From NCBI GenBank assembly GCA_002394725.1, contig DGUQ01000094.1, forward strand, positions 1 through 18,943: DNA of 18,943 nucleotides. The letters are read 5' to 3'. Origin of the DNA: Ruminococcaceae bacterium UBA4306 (GTDB lineage Bacteria; Bacillota; Clostridia; Oscillospirales; Acutalibacteraceae). Position 1 is the first letter of the stretch. Each line of letters starts with the position of its first letter. A model generated the notes under the pieces. The model had not been told where the DNA came from. It searched no databases and saw only the letters and a list, made by a program, of their open reading frames with translations. This document shows positions 13,283 to 18,943 of the stretch, one piece after another. The translations under genes were made by a program, and so were the position numbers.

Positions 13283-14461
13283 ATGAACAATCAAAACAAC
13301 AATCGACAATATTCACGATCCGACGAATACTACGGCAGAAGAGTCCGCAGTAACGTCTACTCCGATAACGACCGCGGCAACTTTGACGTAGGCGGCGATC
13401 AGCCCCCTCGCCGTGCCCGACAGGACTACGGCTCACAGGGTCGTCAGTCATATCCCTCTGGGCAGGGTGCTTACGGTCAGGGCTACAGCGGTCAAAGCCG
13501 TCGGCAATACCCGTCCCGTCAGGGCTACAACACCGGAGCTCGTCAGCAGTATCCGCCTCGTCAGGGCTATAACACCGGGGGCAGACAGCCATATCCCTCC
13601 CGTCAGGGCTATGACGACTACTATGACGGCAGGGCACGACAGCCCCGTCCGCAGAACGGCGCTTACGGCAGGAACGGCTATAACGACGGCTACAACAGAC
13701 GGCCTCGCGGCAGCTACGACGACCGTAACCGTCCGCGCGGCAGAAGGCCGAAAAAGCGTACAAGCACGGGGATCATCGTGGTCAGAGTGATCGCGATCAT
13801 CATGCTCTTGGTCGGTGCAGGCATCATCGGCACCAAGCTGTTCCACTACTATTCCGACAAAAAGGGGCATATGGAGCTGCAGCAGCTCTCGACCGACTAT
13901 GAGGCGCTGTACGCGAAGAACCACGACTTCTTCGGCTGGCTGAAGATCGACGATACCGTTATCGATTATCCTGTCATGTATGTACAGAACGATAACGACA
14001 AATATCTGCACACCGACTTTGACGGCGACAACTCCGAGAGCGGCGAGCTCTTCATGGACGGCTACTGCAATCCCAACGGTCTGCACCACCTGATCTACGG
14101 TCATCATATGTTCAACGGCTCGATGTTCGGCAGTCTGCCCAAATTCGACAACACCGAATATTACAACGAGCACAAGATTATCCATTTCAACACCCGATTT
14201 GAGAAGGGGGATTATGAGATCTTCGCGATCTTCTACAGTAAGATCTATGACGCGAACGACAACACCACCTTCCAATACTATGAGTGCCGCAACCTCGACG
14301 ATGAACAAAGCTATAACTACTATGTCCAGAACGTCAAGGCGCTCTCGAGCATTGATACGGGTATCACACCGCAGTACGGCGAGAAGATCATCTCCCTCTC
14401 GACCTGTAACTATCACACGCAGGACGGACGCTTCGTCGTCTGCGCGAGGAAAATATCATAA
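13283..14461 (+). CDS. srtB: Class B sortase with a long Arg/Gln/Tyr/Gly-rich N-terminal tail
   Basis: A 392-residue protein in three parts. Residues 1 to about 160 are low complexity, rich in Arg, Gly, Tyr, Gln, Asn and Asp, with three 14-residue repeats at 73-114 (RQGYNTG pattern). A single membrane helix follows at about 162-184 (IIVVRVIAIIMLLVGAG). The rest is a class B sortase: DYPVMY, LIYGHHMF with catalytic His274, LSTC with catalytic Cys375, and Arg383 in GRFVV. The catalytic domain should be outside the membrane and the tail inside. Sortases cleave the sorting signal and join the protein to the cell wall; the SPKTG protein just upstream is the likely substrate. No ribosome binding site is visible before the ATG at 13283, and no other in-frame ATG exists before the membrane helix. 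Confidence 0.9.
   Translation: MNNQNNNRQYSRSDEYYGRRVRSNVYSDNDRGNFDVGGDQPPRRARQDYGSQGRQSYPSGQGAYGQGYSGQSRRQYPSRQGYNTGARQQYPPRQGYNTGGRQPYPSRQGYDDYYDGRARQPRPQNGAYGRNGYNDGYNRRPRGSYDDRNRPRGRRPKKRTSTGIIVVRVIAIIMLLVGAGIIGTKLFHYYSDKKGHMELQQLSTDYEALYAKNHDFFGWLKIDDTVIDYPVMYVQNDNDKYLHTDFDGDNSESGELFMDGYCNPNGLHHLIYGHHMFNGSMFGSLPKFDNTEYYNEHKIIHFNTRFEKGDYEIFAIFYSKIYDANDNTTFQYYECRNLDDEQSYNYYVQNVKALSSIDTGITPQYGEKIISLSTCNYHTQDGRFVVCARKIS
13499..13624 (+). repeat. Three 42-bp tandem repeats in the sortase tail
   Basis: Units at 13499-13540, 13541-13582 and 13583-13624 encode 14-residue repeats with the pattern RQ-x-YP-x-RQGYNTG-x. The third unit has diverged at its end. They are in-frame direct repeats within the cytoplasmic tail. 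Confidence 0.85.
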
Positions 14462-14470
14462 GGATATAAA

Positions 14471-14500
14471 AAAGCTCACGGAACCACTCCGTGAGCTTTT
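14471..14500. terminator. Bidirectional terminator between the sortase and GH13 genes
   Basis: An 11-bp stem, AAAGCTCACGG (14471-14481) with CCGTGAGCTTT (14489-14499), has T-tracts on both strands and lies between two convergent genes. Confidence 0.9.
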
Positions 14501-14560
14501 CTGTTTCTATTGAATCATTTCTGCTATTTGGCATGTCACTTGCAAAAGCCGCTCTCTCCC

Positions 14561-15856
14561 CTATATGAGCAGGATGATCGGCTGTCCGTCGCAGGAAACA
14601 CCGCCGCGGAACACCTCCACCTGATCGCCGTTGAGCAGGTTAGTGTACACGCCGTCGGGGAAACCGACCTCGACATAGCCGGCGCCGTTACTGGGCGCGA
14701 TCGGAAAGACGCCCAGTGCTTTTCTGTCGCCCTTCTCATGCGTCGCGACCAAAAAGCGTTCCTCCTGCGCTCTCACTTGATAGACGCTGTCGGCGAACAG
14801 CGGATCGCGGCGGATATCCGCCAGCTTCCTGATGAGATCAAATAACCACATCGTCACTCCGAAGATCGGGAATTCGACGGTATCCTTATCAAACAGGCTC
14901 GGCGTATGCTTGATCATCCATTCCTGACCGGCATAGACAAGCGGCATACCTTTCTGAAAAAAAGTAAACGCTGTCCAGCTCGCCAAAGCACCCTGATCGG
15001 GAATGAGAAATGCCGCTCTTGTCTGGTCATGGTTCTCCAGAAAACGGAGCTTAACGAAGTTCTCGGGATAAGTATATTCCTGACGGTTGATCGCCTCGGC
15101 ATATTCCCTGAGCGTGCCCTTGCCGCTCAGATAGGCGCGGAACTTGCCGTATACATCGTAATCGTAGCACAGATCGAACGCCTGATAGATCTCGCCGTCG
15201 GACAGGGCGGTGATCCCCCTGCCGCGCATATAGGTGATGAACTCCGGCTCAACGCTTTCACTCAGCCAGATACAGCCCGGGCGCACCTGCTCGACCTCCT
15301 GCCTTGCCTTGAGCCAAAACGCCAGTGGGATCAGCGGCGCGACGTCACAGCGGAAGCCGTCAACGATCTCCGCCCACATTTTGAGCGTTTCGATCTGATA
15401 ATCCCATAATTCTTTGTTAGAATAATCCAGATCAATAATATCTGTCCAGTCCCCCACACGGTTGCCGAAGCTGCCGTCCTCCTTATGATAGAACCATTCG
15501 GGATGCTCCTTGCTCAACACAGAATCGGGCGAGGTGTGGTTATACACCACGTCGATGATACACTTCATCCCCCTTTTGTGGATCGCCGCTACCAGCGCCT
15601 TGAAGTCCTCCAACGTGCCGAACCCGGGATTGACCGCTCGATAATCGCTGATCGCGTAGGGCGAGCCGAGCGTACCCTTACGAGCGATCTTGCCGATCGG
15701 GTGGATCGGCATCAGCCAGATGATATCCACCCCCAGCGCCTTGATGTTATCGAGCCCTTCGGCGACCTTGCCAAAGGTGCCCTCCTCGCTGAAATTGCGG
15801 ATAAACACCTGATACATCGTCATGTTTCTCAGGGTTTTCGGTGTTGCGAATGCCAT
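14561..15856 (-). CDS. GH13 alpha-amylase-family glycosidase, cytoplasmic
   Basis: A 431-residue GH13 enzyme without a signal peptide. The conserved regions are in order: DVVYNHTS (region I), GFRCDVAPLI with nucleophile Asp171, WLSESVEPEF with acid/base Glu200, and FLENHDQTR with transition-state stabiliser Asp277. The catalytic triad is intact, so it should cleave or rearrange alpha-glucans. The missing secretion signal places it in the cytoplasm, suggesting action on glycogen, imported maltodextrins or another alpha-glucoside. The subfamily could not be determined. AGGAGG lies seven bases before the ATG. It starts 22 bases after the stop of the lipoprotein esterase and probably shares its transcript. 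A bidirectional terminator lies 61 bases beyond its stop. Confidence 0.92.
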   Translation of the reverse strand: MAFATPKTLRNMTMYQVFIRNFSEEGTFGKVAEGLDNIKALGVDIIWLMPIHPIGKIARKGTLGSPYAISDYRAVNPGFGTLEDFKALVAAIHKRGMKCIIDVVYNHTSPDSVLSKEHPEWFYHKEDGSFGNRVGDWTDIIDLDYSNKELWDYQIETLKMWAEIVDGFRCDVAPLIPLAFWLKARQEVEQVRPGCIWLSESVEPEFITYMRGRGITALSDGEIYQAFDLCYDYDVYGKFRAYLSGKGTLREYAEAINRQEYTYPENFVKLRFLENHDQTRAAFLIPDQGALASWTAFTFFQKGMPLVYAGQEWMIKHTPSLFDKDTVEFPIFGVTMWLFDLIRKLADIRRDPLFADSVYQVRAQEERFLVATHEKGDRKALGVFPIAPSNGAGYVEVGFPDGVYTNLLNGDQVEVFRGGVSCDGQPIILLI

Positions 15857-15878
15857 AGTATCTCCTCCTGTTATCAGT

Positions 15879-16925
15879 TTATTTGCAGAAATCTACGATC
15901 ATATCCTGCGCCCTCTCGGCTTCGGGAATATCCTCGATCACAAAAACATGACCGAGCCCCTCGCCGAAGGTCAGCGAACAGTTATTTCCCGCGTCCTTCA
16001 TTTGATGGAACAGCTTAATATTATCCGGCGCCATAATATCGTCGGTGCCGCAGAACAGCATCGTCGGCGGCAGGTTCTTCAGATCGCCGTAGATCGGGCT
16101 GATCAGCGGATCCTTCAGCTCCAGCTCAGCCGCCCATAATCTGCCTATCTCTATCAATCCGTAAGCGTCGAGCTGCAGATCCTTCTCCTCATACTCGGGG
16201 ACGTCGGGATCGGATAGTGAAAGGTCAACCCACGGTGAGAGCAGGATCATCTTCTGCGGCAGCTGCAGTCCTTTATCTCTCAGGCGTTGCGCGAACGCGA
16301 GCGCCAGACCGCCGCCTGCGGAATCGCCGACAAAATACACGGGCTTATCCTCCTTGAGCACCTCATCATAGACCGCGTCAAGAAAGGGATAGGCGTCGTG
16401 ATAGGTTGCCTGCGGCGCCAGCGGATACAGCGGCAGATACACCTTCACGTTCATCCTCTCGGCAAGCGTATCACAGAATTTGATCTGCTTCTCGGAGATT
16501 CCAAACGCATACGCGCCTCCGTGTAGGAAAAGGATGATACTGTCGGCGCTGTCATTTTCCAGCGTATAGACGTCATTGCCGGCGACAACGGTATGCCCCT
16601 GAACTTTCTTGGTATCCGTCTGCGGAAACTCCTGTCCGTCACGGTTTTGCAGCATGGTCAGCACCTTGGAAAAATTCTCTTTGGAAAACATATGATCCGC
16701 CCCCTTCTTTGGCATCGCTTCTCTTTCTTTGGCGGTTTCAGCCGTCAGCGGAATCGTGGTGACCGCCTCATCGTCAGTCGATTTGCTCTCCGACTCTTCG
16801 GTCATTTCAACCGCGGATGATCCGGCGGCAGTCTTCTGCTTAACGCTGGTTTGACACCCTGCAAAAGATACCGCGAGCAAAACCGCAAGCAATAGGGTGA
16901 TCATCTGCTCCATCGATCTTTTCAT
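15879..16925 (-). CDS. Lipoprotein esterase of the HSL-type alpha/beta hydrolase family
   Basis: A 348-residue predicted lipoprotein. The signal peptide ends with the lipobox FAGC (Cys24), followed by a Ser/Glu/Thr-rich linker. The hydrolase domain has the HGGAYAFG oxyanion motif of hormone-sensitive-lipase-type esterases, the GDSAGG nucleophile elbow (Ser202), an acid in CGTDDI and a His in GLGHVF. It should act at the outer membrane face as a carboxylesterase; deacetylation of plant or wall polysaccharides is possible but unproven. The ATG at 16925 is chosen because GAGGAG lies eight bases before it; a GTG at 16934 and others lie too close to that site. It heads a two-gene transcript with the GH13 gene. 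Confidence 0.88.
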   Translation of the reverse strand: MKRSMEQMITLLLAVLLAVSFAGCQTSVKQKTAAGSSAVEMTEESESKSTDDEAVTTIPLTAETAKEREAMPKKGADHMFSKENFSKVLTMLQNRDGQEFPQTDTKKVQGHTVVAGNDVYTLENDSADSIILFLHGGAYAFGISEKQIKFCDTLAERMNVKVYLPLYPLAPQATYHDAYPFLDAVYDEVLKEDKPVYFVGDSAGGGLALAFAQRLRDKGLQLPQKMILLSPWVDLSLSDPDVPEYEEKDLQLDAYGLIEIGRLWAAELELKDPLISPIYGDLKNLPPTMLFCGTDDIMAPDNIKLFHQMKDAGNNCSLTFGEGLGHVFVIEDIPEAERAQDMIVDFCK

Positions 16926-16950
16926 CACCAACACTCCTCTCTATGATTTT

Positions 16951-16979
16951 ATTATAGATGATAACAACACAATAATCAA
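16951..16979 (-). promoter_or_regulatory. Promoter of the esterase-GH13 transcript
   Basis: Minus strand TTGATT (16974-16979), a 17-base spacer and TATAAT (16951-16956), about 20 bases before the ribosome binding site region. Confidence 0.65.
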
Positions 16980-17113
16980 CAAATTGTTAGCGGAATTATC
17001 TCTCCTGAGTTAACCGAAAACATTCTTGTCGCACGGGGCAGCATTGTTGCATTTTTGTTGCATATCTTCACAAAACTCCTTGCAAGAATGCTTTCGACAG
17101 CCCCTCACTACAC

Positions 17114-17204
17114 TCGCCTTCAAGGCCTGTTACCTGCACTTTGCTTGTATAACAGAAAAAGAGCATCCCACCCGGGATACTCTTTTTCTATGGTGCAGGT
17201 AACA
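17114..17204 (-). repeat. 91-bp tRNA-linked repeat, copy 1
   Basis: This copy matches 17345-17435 over 91 bp with one visible mismatch (G for T at 17125). On the minus strand it holds a copy of the last 14 bases of tRNA-Leu including CCA (TGTTACCTGCACCA, 17191-17204), a terminator hairpin at 17154-17189 and an inverted partial copy of the tRNA 3' end. There is no tRNA body beside it. Confidence 0.9.
17154..17189. terminator. Terminator hairpin in repeat copy 1
   Basis: AGAAAAAGAG (17154-17163) pairs with CTCTTTTTCT (17180-17189), with an inner ATCCC/GGGAT-type stem. It is a duplicate of the terminator that follows the tRNA-Leu gene. Confidence 0.8.
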
Positions 17205-17262
17205 TTTGTCAGCAATGTCGGATGCCGCGGCTTTCGCCTTGGGAGCAACACCTCCTGACAAA
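17205..17262 (-). other. Structured RNA-like element in the repeat spacer
   Basis: On the minus strand TTTGTCAG and CTGACAAA (8 bp) close a region that holds a GGAG/CTCC hairpin and a GGC/GCC hairpin with a GAAA tetraloop, giving a possible multibranch fold. It lies between two terminators. Function unknown; it could also be only a short remnant. Confidence 0.35.
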
Positions 17263-17282
17263 AGTTCATCTGCTCTCTCCTT

Positions 17283-17307
17283 AAAAACGCCATCCCATGG
17301 CGTTTTT
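17283..17307. terminator. Perfect 11-bp terminator-like palindrome
   Basis: AAAAACGCCAT (17283-17293) and ATGGCGTTTTT (17297-17307) form a perfect stem with a 3-base loop and U-rich ends on both strands. It sits in the spacer between the two 91-bp repeats and terminates no recognised gene. Confidence 0.75.
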
Positions 17308-17344
17308 ACCTTCGGATTGCGCTCACGCTTCATCCTCGGTACAG

Positions 17345-17435
17345 TCGCCTTCAAGTCCTGTTACCTGCACTTTGCTTGTATAACAGAAAAAGAGCATCCC
17401 ACCCGGGATACTCTTTTTCTATGGTGCAGGTAACA
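17345..17435 (-). repeat. 91-bp tRNA-linked repeat, copy 2, overlapping the tRNA-Leu 3' end
   Basis: It includes the last 14 bases of tRNA-Leu (17422-17435), the tRNA terminator and, at 17350-17370, an inverted copy of 21 bases of the tRNA T-arm and acceptor end. The two repeat copies are offset by 231 bp. Confidence 0.9.
17385..17420 (-). terminator. Intrinsic terminator of tRNA-Leu
   Basis: AGAAAAAGAG (17385-17394) pairs with CTCTTTTTCT (17411-17420) and the stem continues through ATCCC/GGGAT-type pairs. It starts one base after the encoded CCA on the minus strand. Confidence 0.88.
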
Positions 17436-17508
17436 GGACTTGAACCTGCATGAAATTGCTTTCATACGGACCTGAACCGTACGCGTCTGCCAATTCCGCC
17501 ATACCTGC
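17422..17508 (-). tRNA. tRNA-Leu (anticodon CAG)
   Basis: An 87-base gene including an encoded CCA. The acceptor stem is GCAGGTA (5' end at 17508) with TACCTGC. The anticodon stem TACGG/CCGTA encloses loop TTCAGGT, giving anticodon CAG. A long class II variable arm and a GCAGG/CCTGT T-stem with loop TTCAAGT follow. The discriminator is A. All features fit tRNA-Leu reading CUG. It has a consensus promoter and its own terminator, and its 3' end is part of the 91-bp repeat. Confidence 0.96.
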
Positions 17509-17832
17509 GAATTCTCTCATATTTTTACACGGCTGAGAGTGCCGAGGTGGAGCATCTCGCTTCATCCACAAGCGTTATTATATCAAATGCCGACGCGAAT
17601 GTCAATACTTCAACTAAGAATTTTTCTGTGTTTCGTTAATGCCGAAATCAGCCGACGCCGCATCCGAATCTTCTATATCGCTCCCGAACAAGTATAATAT
17701 CCGCCGCATAAGAAAACGGATGTCGAGAGTATACCGCTGTCATCGCGAATAATCCCAACATCCGAGTTCATGCCCCTGAACGGGTCGAGGGCAGTTTTAT
17801 TCATTTTATGCGCGACACTCCTGCGATATACC
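17509..17832. other. Intergenic region between tRNA-Leu and the M23 peptidase gene
   Basis: These 324 bases contain the tRNA promoter (17577-17605) and its short leader. From 17606 to 17832 no gene was found. A CGGATGT/ACATCCG inverted repeat with a long loop (about 17717-17765) and a weak GCCC/GGGC stem near 17772-17793 are the only structures seen; neither is a convincing terminator for the peptidase gene. Confidence 0.6.
17577..17605 (-). promoter_or_regulatory. Consensus promoter of tRNA-Leu
   Basis: Minus strand TTGACA (17600-17605), a 17-base spacer and TATAAT (17577-17582), a perfect match to consensus. The start is expected near 17570, about 60 bases before the mature tRNA. Confidence 0.88.
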
Positions 17833-18615
17833 TCAGCTGTCGCTTTCGATTACACTCAGCGGATCAATGGTACGGCTGCCCGAGCGGATCTCGATGTGCA
17901 CATGCGGCGCGTCCTCGTTCTCACAAGGGATCTGCGCGACCGTGCCGATCGTGTCGCCCGTGCTGAGCTGCTGTCCCTTCTCCACCGTCAGCTGTGAATC
18001 CAGTCCGCAGTAATAGACGTAGCAATCGCCGCAGTCCACCTCGATAATCACACCGTATAATTCTGATACAGAAATATCGCTTACGGTACCGTCACACATG
18101 GCATAGACGTTCTCCCCTTCTTCCGCGGCAAAATCGCACCCGACATGCGCGCGGTAATCACGCAGGGTTTTGTTGTACACCGCGTCCTCGCTGTAGGGCT
18201 TTGTGATCTGCTCACTCTTGACGGGATAGATCATGCTGCTTTCGATATTCAACACAGCCTGCAGGCGGTCTCCCCCCATATTTTGATTGGCAGACTGTTC
18301 CTCCGGGGGCTTGGTTTCACTGATGATCAGCCTGCGCGCAGGTTCGGTCTCGCCCTCAGTCGGCTCCTCTGTCGGCGCTTCTGTCATCGCGTCAGTCGCC
18401 TCCACAGTCACGCCGGTCATCTCCTGCGCCACCGCCGCATTCTCAGTGGAGAGGGATGAAAAGTAGGTGTTATCACTCGGCTCGGGTGTATCGCTCAGGG
18501 TAGAATATGCCGACCATACGGCAAATCCCACCGCCATCATGCAGATGGAGAGCGCGATGTAAAAGCTCACGCGCTCCGTCGGTTTCTTCTCTTTTGCGTG
18601 TCTGTAATTCTTCAT
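17833..18615 (-). CDS. M23 family peptidase, SpoIIQ-like
   Basis: A 260-residue protein with a short basic cytoplasmic N-terminus, one membrane helix (about residues 17-37), a Thr/Glu/Pro-rich linker (about 45-105) and a C-terminal LytM/M23 domain. The zinc motifs are complete: His157-x3-Asp161 (HVGCD) and His238-x-His240 (HVHIEI). The LYGVIIEVDCGD and VEKGQQLSTGDTIG segments and the single-helix anchor resemble SpoIIQ, the forespore membrane protein of the engulfment complex; clostridial SpoIIQ keeps the zinc site that Bacillus lost. A vegetative wall endopeptidase remains possible. The ATG at 18615 is preferred to one at 18681 because GGAGG lies nine bases before it and the upstream ATG has no such site. 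That ribosome binding site is inside a strong palindrome. Confidence 0.84.
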   Translation of the reverse strand: MKNYRHAKEKKPTERVSFYIALSICMMAVGFAVWSAYSTLSDTPEPSDNTYFSSLSTENAAVAQEMTGVTVEATDAMTEAPTEEPTEGETEPARRLIISETKPPEEQSANQNMGGDRLQAVLNIESSMIYPVKSEQITKPYSEDAVYNKTLRDYRAHVGCDFAAEEGENVYAMCDGTVSDISVSELYGVIIEVDCGDCYVYYCGLDSQLTVEKGQQLSTGDTIGTVAQIPCENEDAPHVHIEIRSGSRTIDPLSVIESDS

Positions 18616-18621
18616 ATAAAA

Positions 18622-18652
18622 ACGCCTCCGCTCATAGTATGAACGGAAGCGT
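18622..18652 (-). terminator. Palindrome covering the ribosome binding site of the M23 gene
   Basis: On the minus strand two 15-base arms (18638-18652 and 18622-18636) pair completely, with two G-U pairs, around a single central base, followed by five T residues. It has the form of a terminator for the upstream antiporter gene, but it also buries the GGAGG of the peptidase gene. Confidence 0.65.
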
Positions 18653-18739
18653 GTCGGTTTATTCAGTTGATTTGATAACATCGGTTGAGATCACCACGGT
18701 ATGACATTGATGCCACCCTCGTAACGACAAGCAATCCTG

Positions 18740-18943
18740 TTATCTGACGATGGCGAAAACCATGGTCGCGATATAGATCAGGATCATCACGGCGCCCTGC
18801 GGACGGTTGATCTTGTTCCTCAACGCGAAGATGAATACTAAGATCGACGCGGCGATCAGGATCGCGAAGTCGACCATCGACGCGAAGTTGACCCCGATCG
18901 GGTGGATGGTACCGGACACGCCGAGGATCAGCAGGATGTTGAA
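18740..18943 (-). CDS. Calcium/sodium antiporter, C-terminal fragment
   Basis: The last 67 residues of a protein that runs off the end of the window. The sequence begins FNILLILGVSGTIHPI, contains a conserved-looking VDFAILIAAS helix and an NRPQGAVMILIYI segment, and ends AIVR. This pattern of two hydrophobic helices with an arginine-rich turn and a Gly-containing final helix matches the C-terminus of the CaCA family (YrbG-like Ca2+/Na+ exchangers). The active-site helices lie outside the window. The stop codon is at 18740-18742. The M23 gene lies 124 bases downstream, past the palindrome. Confidence 0.8.
   Translation of the reverse strand, partial: FNILLILGVSGTIHPIGVNFASMVDFAILIAASILVFIFALRNKINRPQGAVMILIYIATMVFAIVR

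Larger units (their letters stand above)
16926..17421. other. Intergenic region between the esterase gene and tRNA-Leu
   Basis: These 496 bases hold the esterase promoter (16951-16979), a stretch at 16980-17113 where nothing was recognised, and then the 91-bp repeat, its 140-bp spacer and most of the second repeat copy. A minus-strand open frame at 17130-17354 runs through repeat and spacer and is probably not a gene. Confidence 0.65.

Noticed and set aside
13448..14416. 322-residue open frame on the minus strand
   Set aside because: Antisense of the class B sortase, whose catalytic motifs are all intact; no ribosome binding site or family likeness.
17130..17354. 74-residue open frame on the minus strand in the tRNA-linked repeat
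   Set aside because: It runs through two terminator hairpins and duplicated tRNA sequence, so it is unlikely to be a gene; noted instead as part of the repeat structure.
17114..17435. CRISPR-like array
   Set aside because: Only two repeat copies of 91 bp built from tRNA and terminator sequence, one spacer and no cas genes.
17693..17698. TATAAT on the plus strand
   Set aside because: No -35 element at a suitable distance and no plus-strand gene follows.

Overview
The window looks like a chromosomal segment of a Gram-positive, anaerobic, probably spore-forming clostridium, most likely a gut Oscillospirales/Ruminococcaceae-type bacterium. This is an inference from content: AGGAGG-type ribosome binding sites, housekeeping-type -35/-10 promoters, a stand-alone two-gene SufC/SufB (SMS-type) Fe-S system, an SPKTG cell-wall-anchored protein beside a class B sortase, a SpoIIQ-like M23 peptidase, Thr/Glu-rich linkers on secreted proteins, and iron-dependent alcohol dehydrogenase and ferredoxin-like flavoprotein families. 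No rRNA, phage, insertion sequence or CRISPR array was seen.

Layout. 1-730: a cytidylate-kinase-like protein with its own terminator. 805-4631: a compact minus-strand operon read from a good promoter at 4603-4631, in the order rhodanese/TtcA-like protein, DUF2974 hydrolase-membrane fusion, PAP2 phosphatase, MmcQ/YjbR protein. 4663-6363: minus-strand TMEM175-like channel and lipoprotein hydrolase. 6403-8127: divergent plus-strand sufC-sufB pair. 8385-9002: minus-strand iron-sulfur flavoprotein. 9131-10811: a monocistronic minus-strand GuaA homologue. 10981-12301: plus-strand iron alcohol dehydrogenase. 12613-14500: a plus-strand cell-surface module made of a structured leader, a Thr-rich SPKTG protein, an intrinsic terminator and a class B sortase. 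14561-16979: minus-strand lipoprotein esterase then a cytoplasmic GH13 enzyme. 17114-17605: tRNA-Leu(CAG) with a 91-bp repeat built around its 3' end. 17833-18943: minus-strand SpoIIQ-like peptidase and the C-terminus of a Ca2+/Na+ antiporter.

The most unusual items are these. (1) The GuaA homologue lacks the glutaminase nucleophile (Gly81 in place of Cys) and also lacks the IKSHHN lid-loop motif of the synthetase domain, so it may not be an ordinary GMP synthetase. (2) The sortase carries about 160 residues of Arg/Gln/Tyr/Gly-rich repeat sequence on the cytoplasmic side of its membrane anchor, its start codon directly follows a terminator T-tract, and it has no visible ribosome binding site. 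(3) The SPKTG gene has a leader of four consecutive hairpins with a possible competing long-range pairing. (4) The tRNA-Leu 3' end is duplicated with its terminator and also present as an inverted copy, next to a structured element of unknown function.
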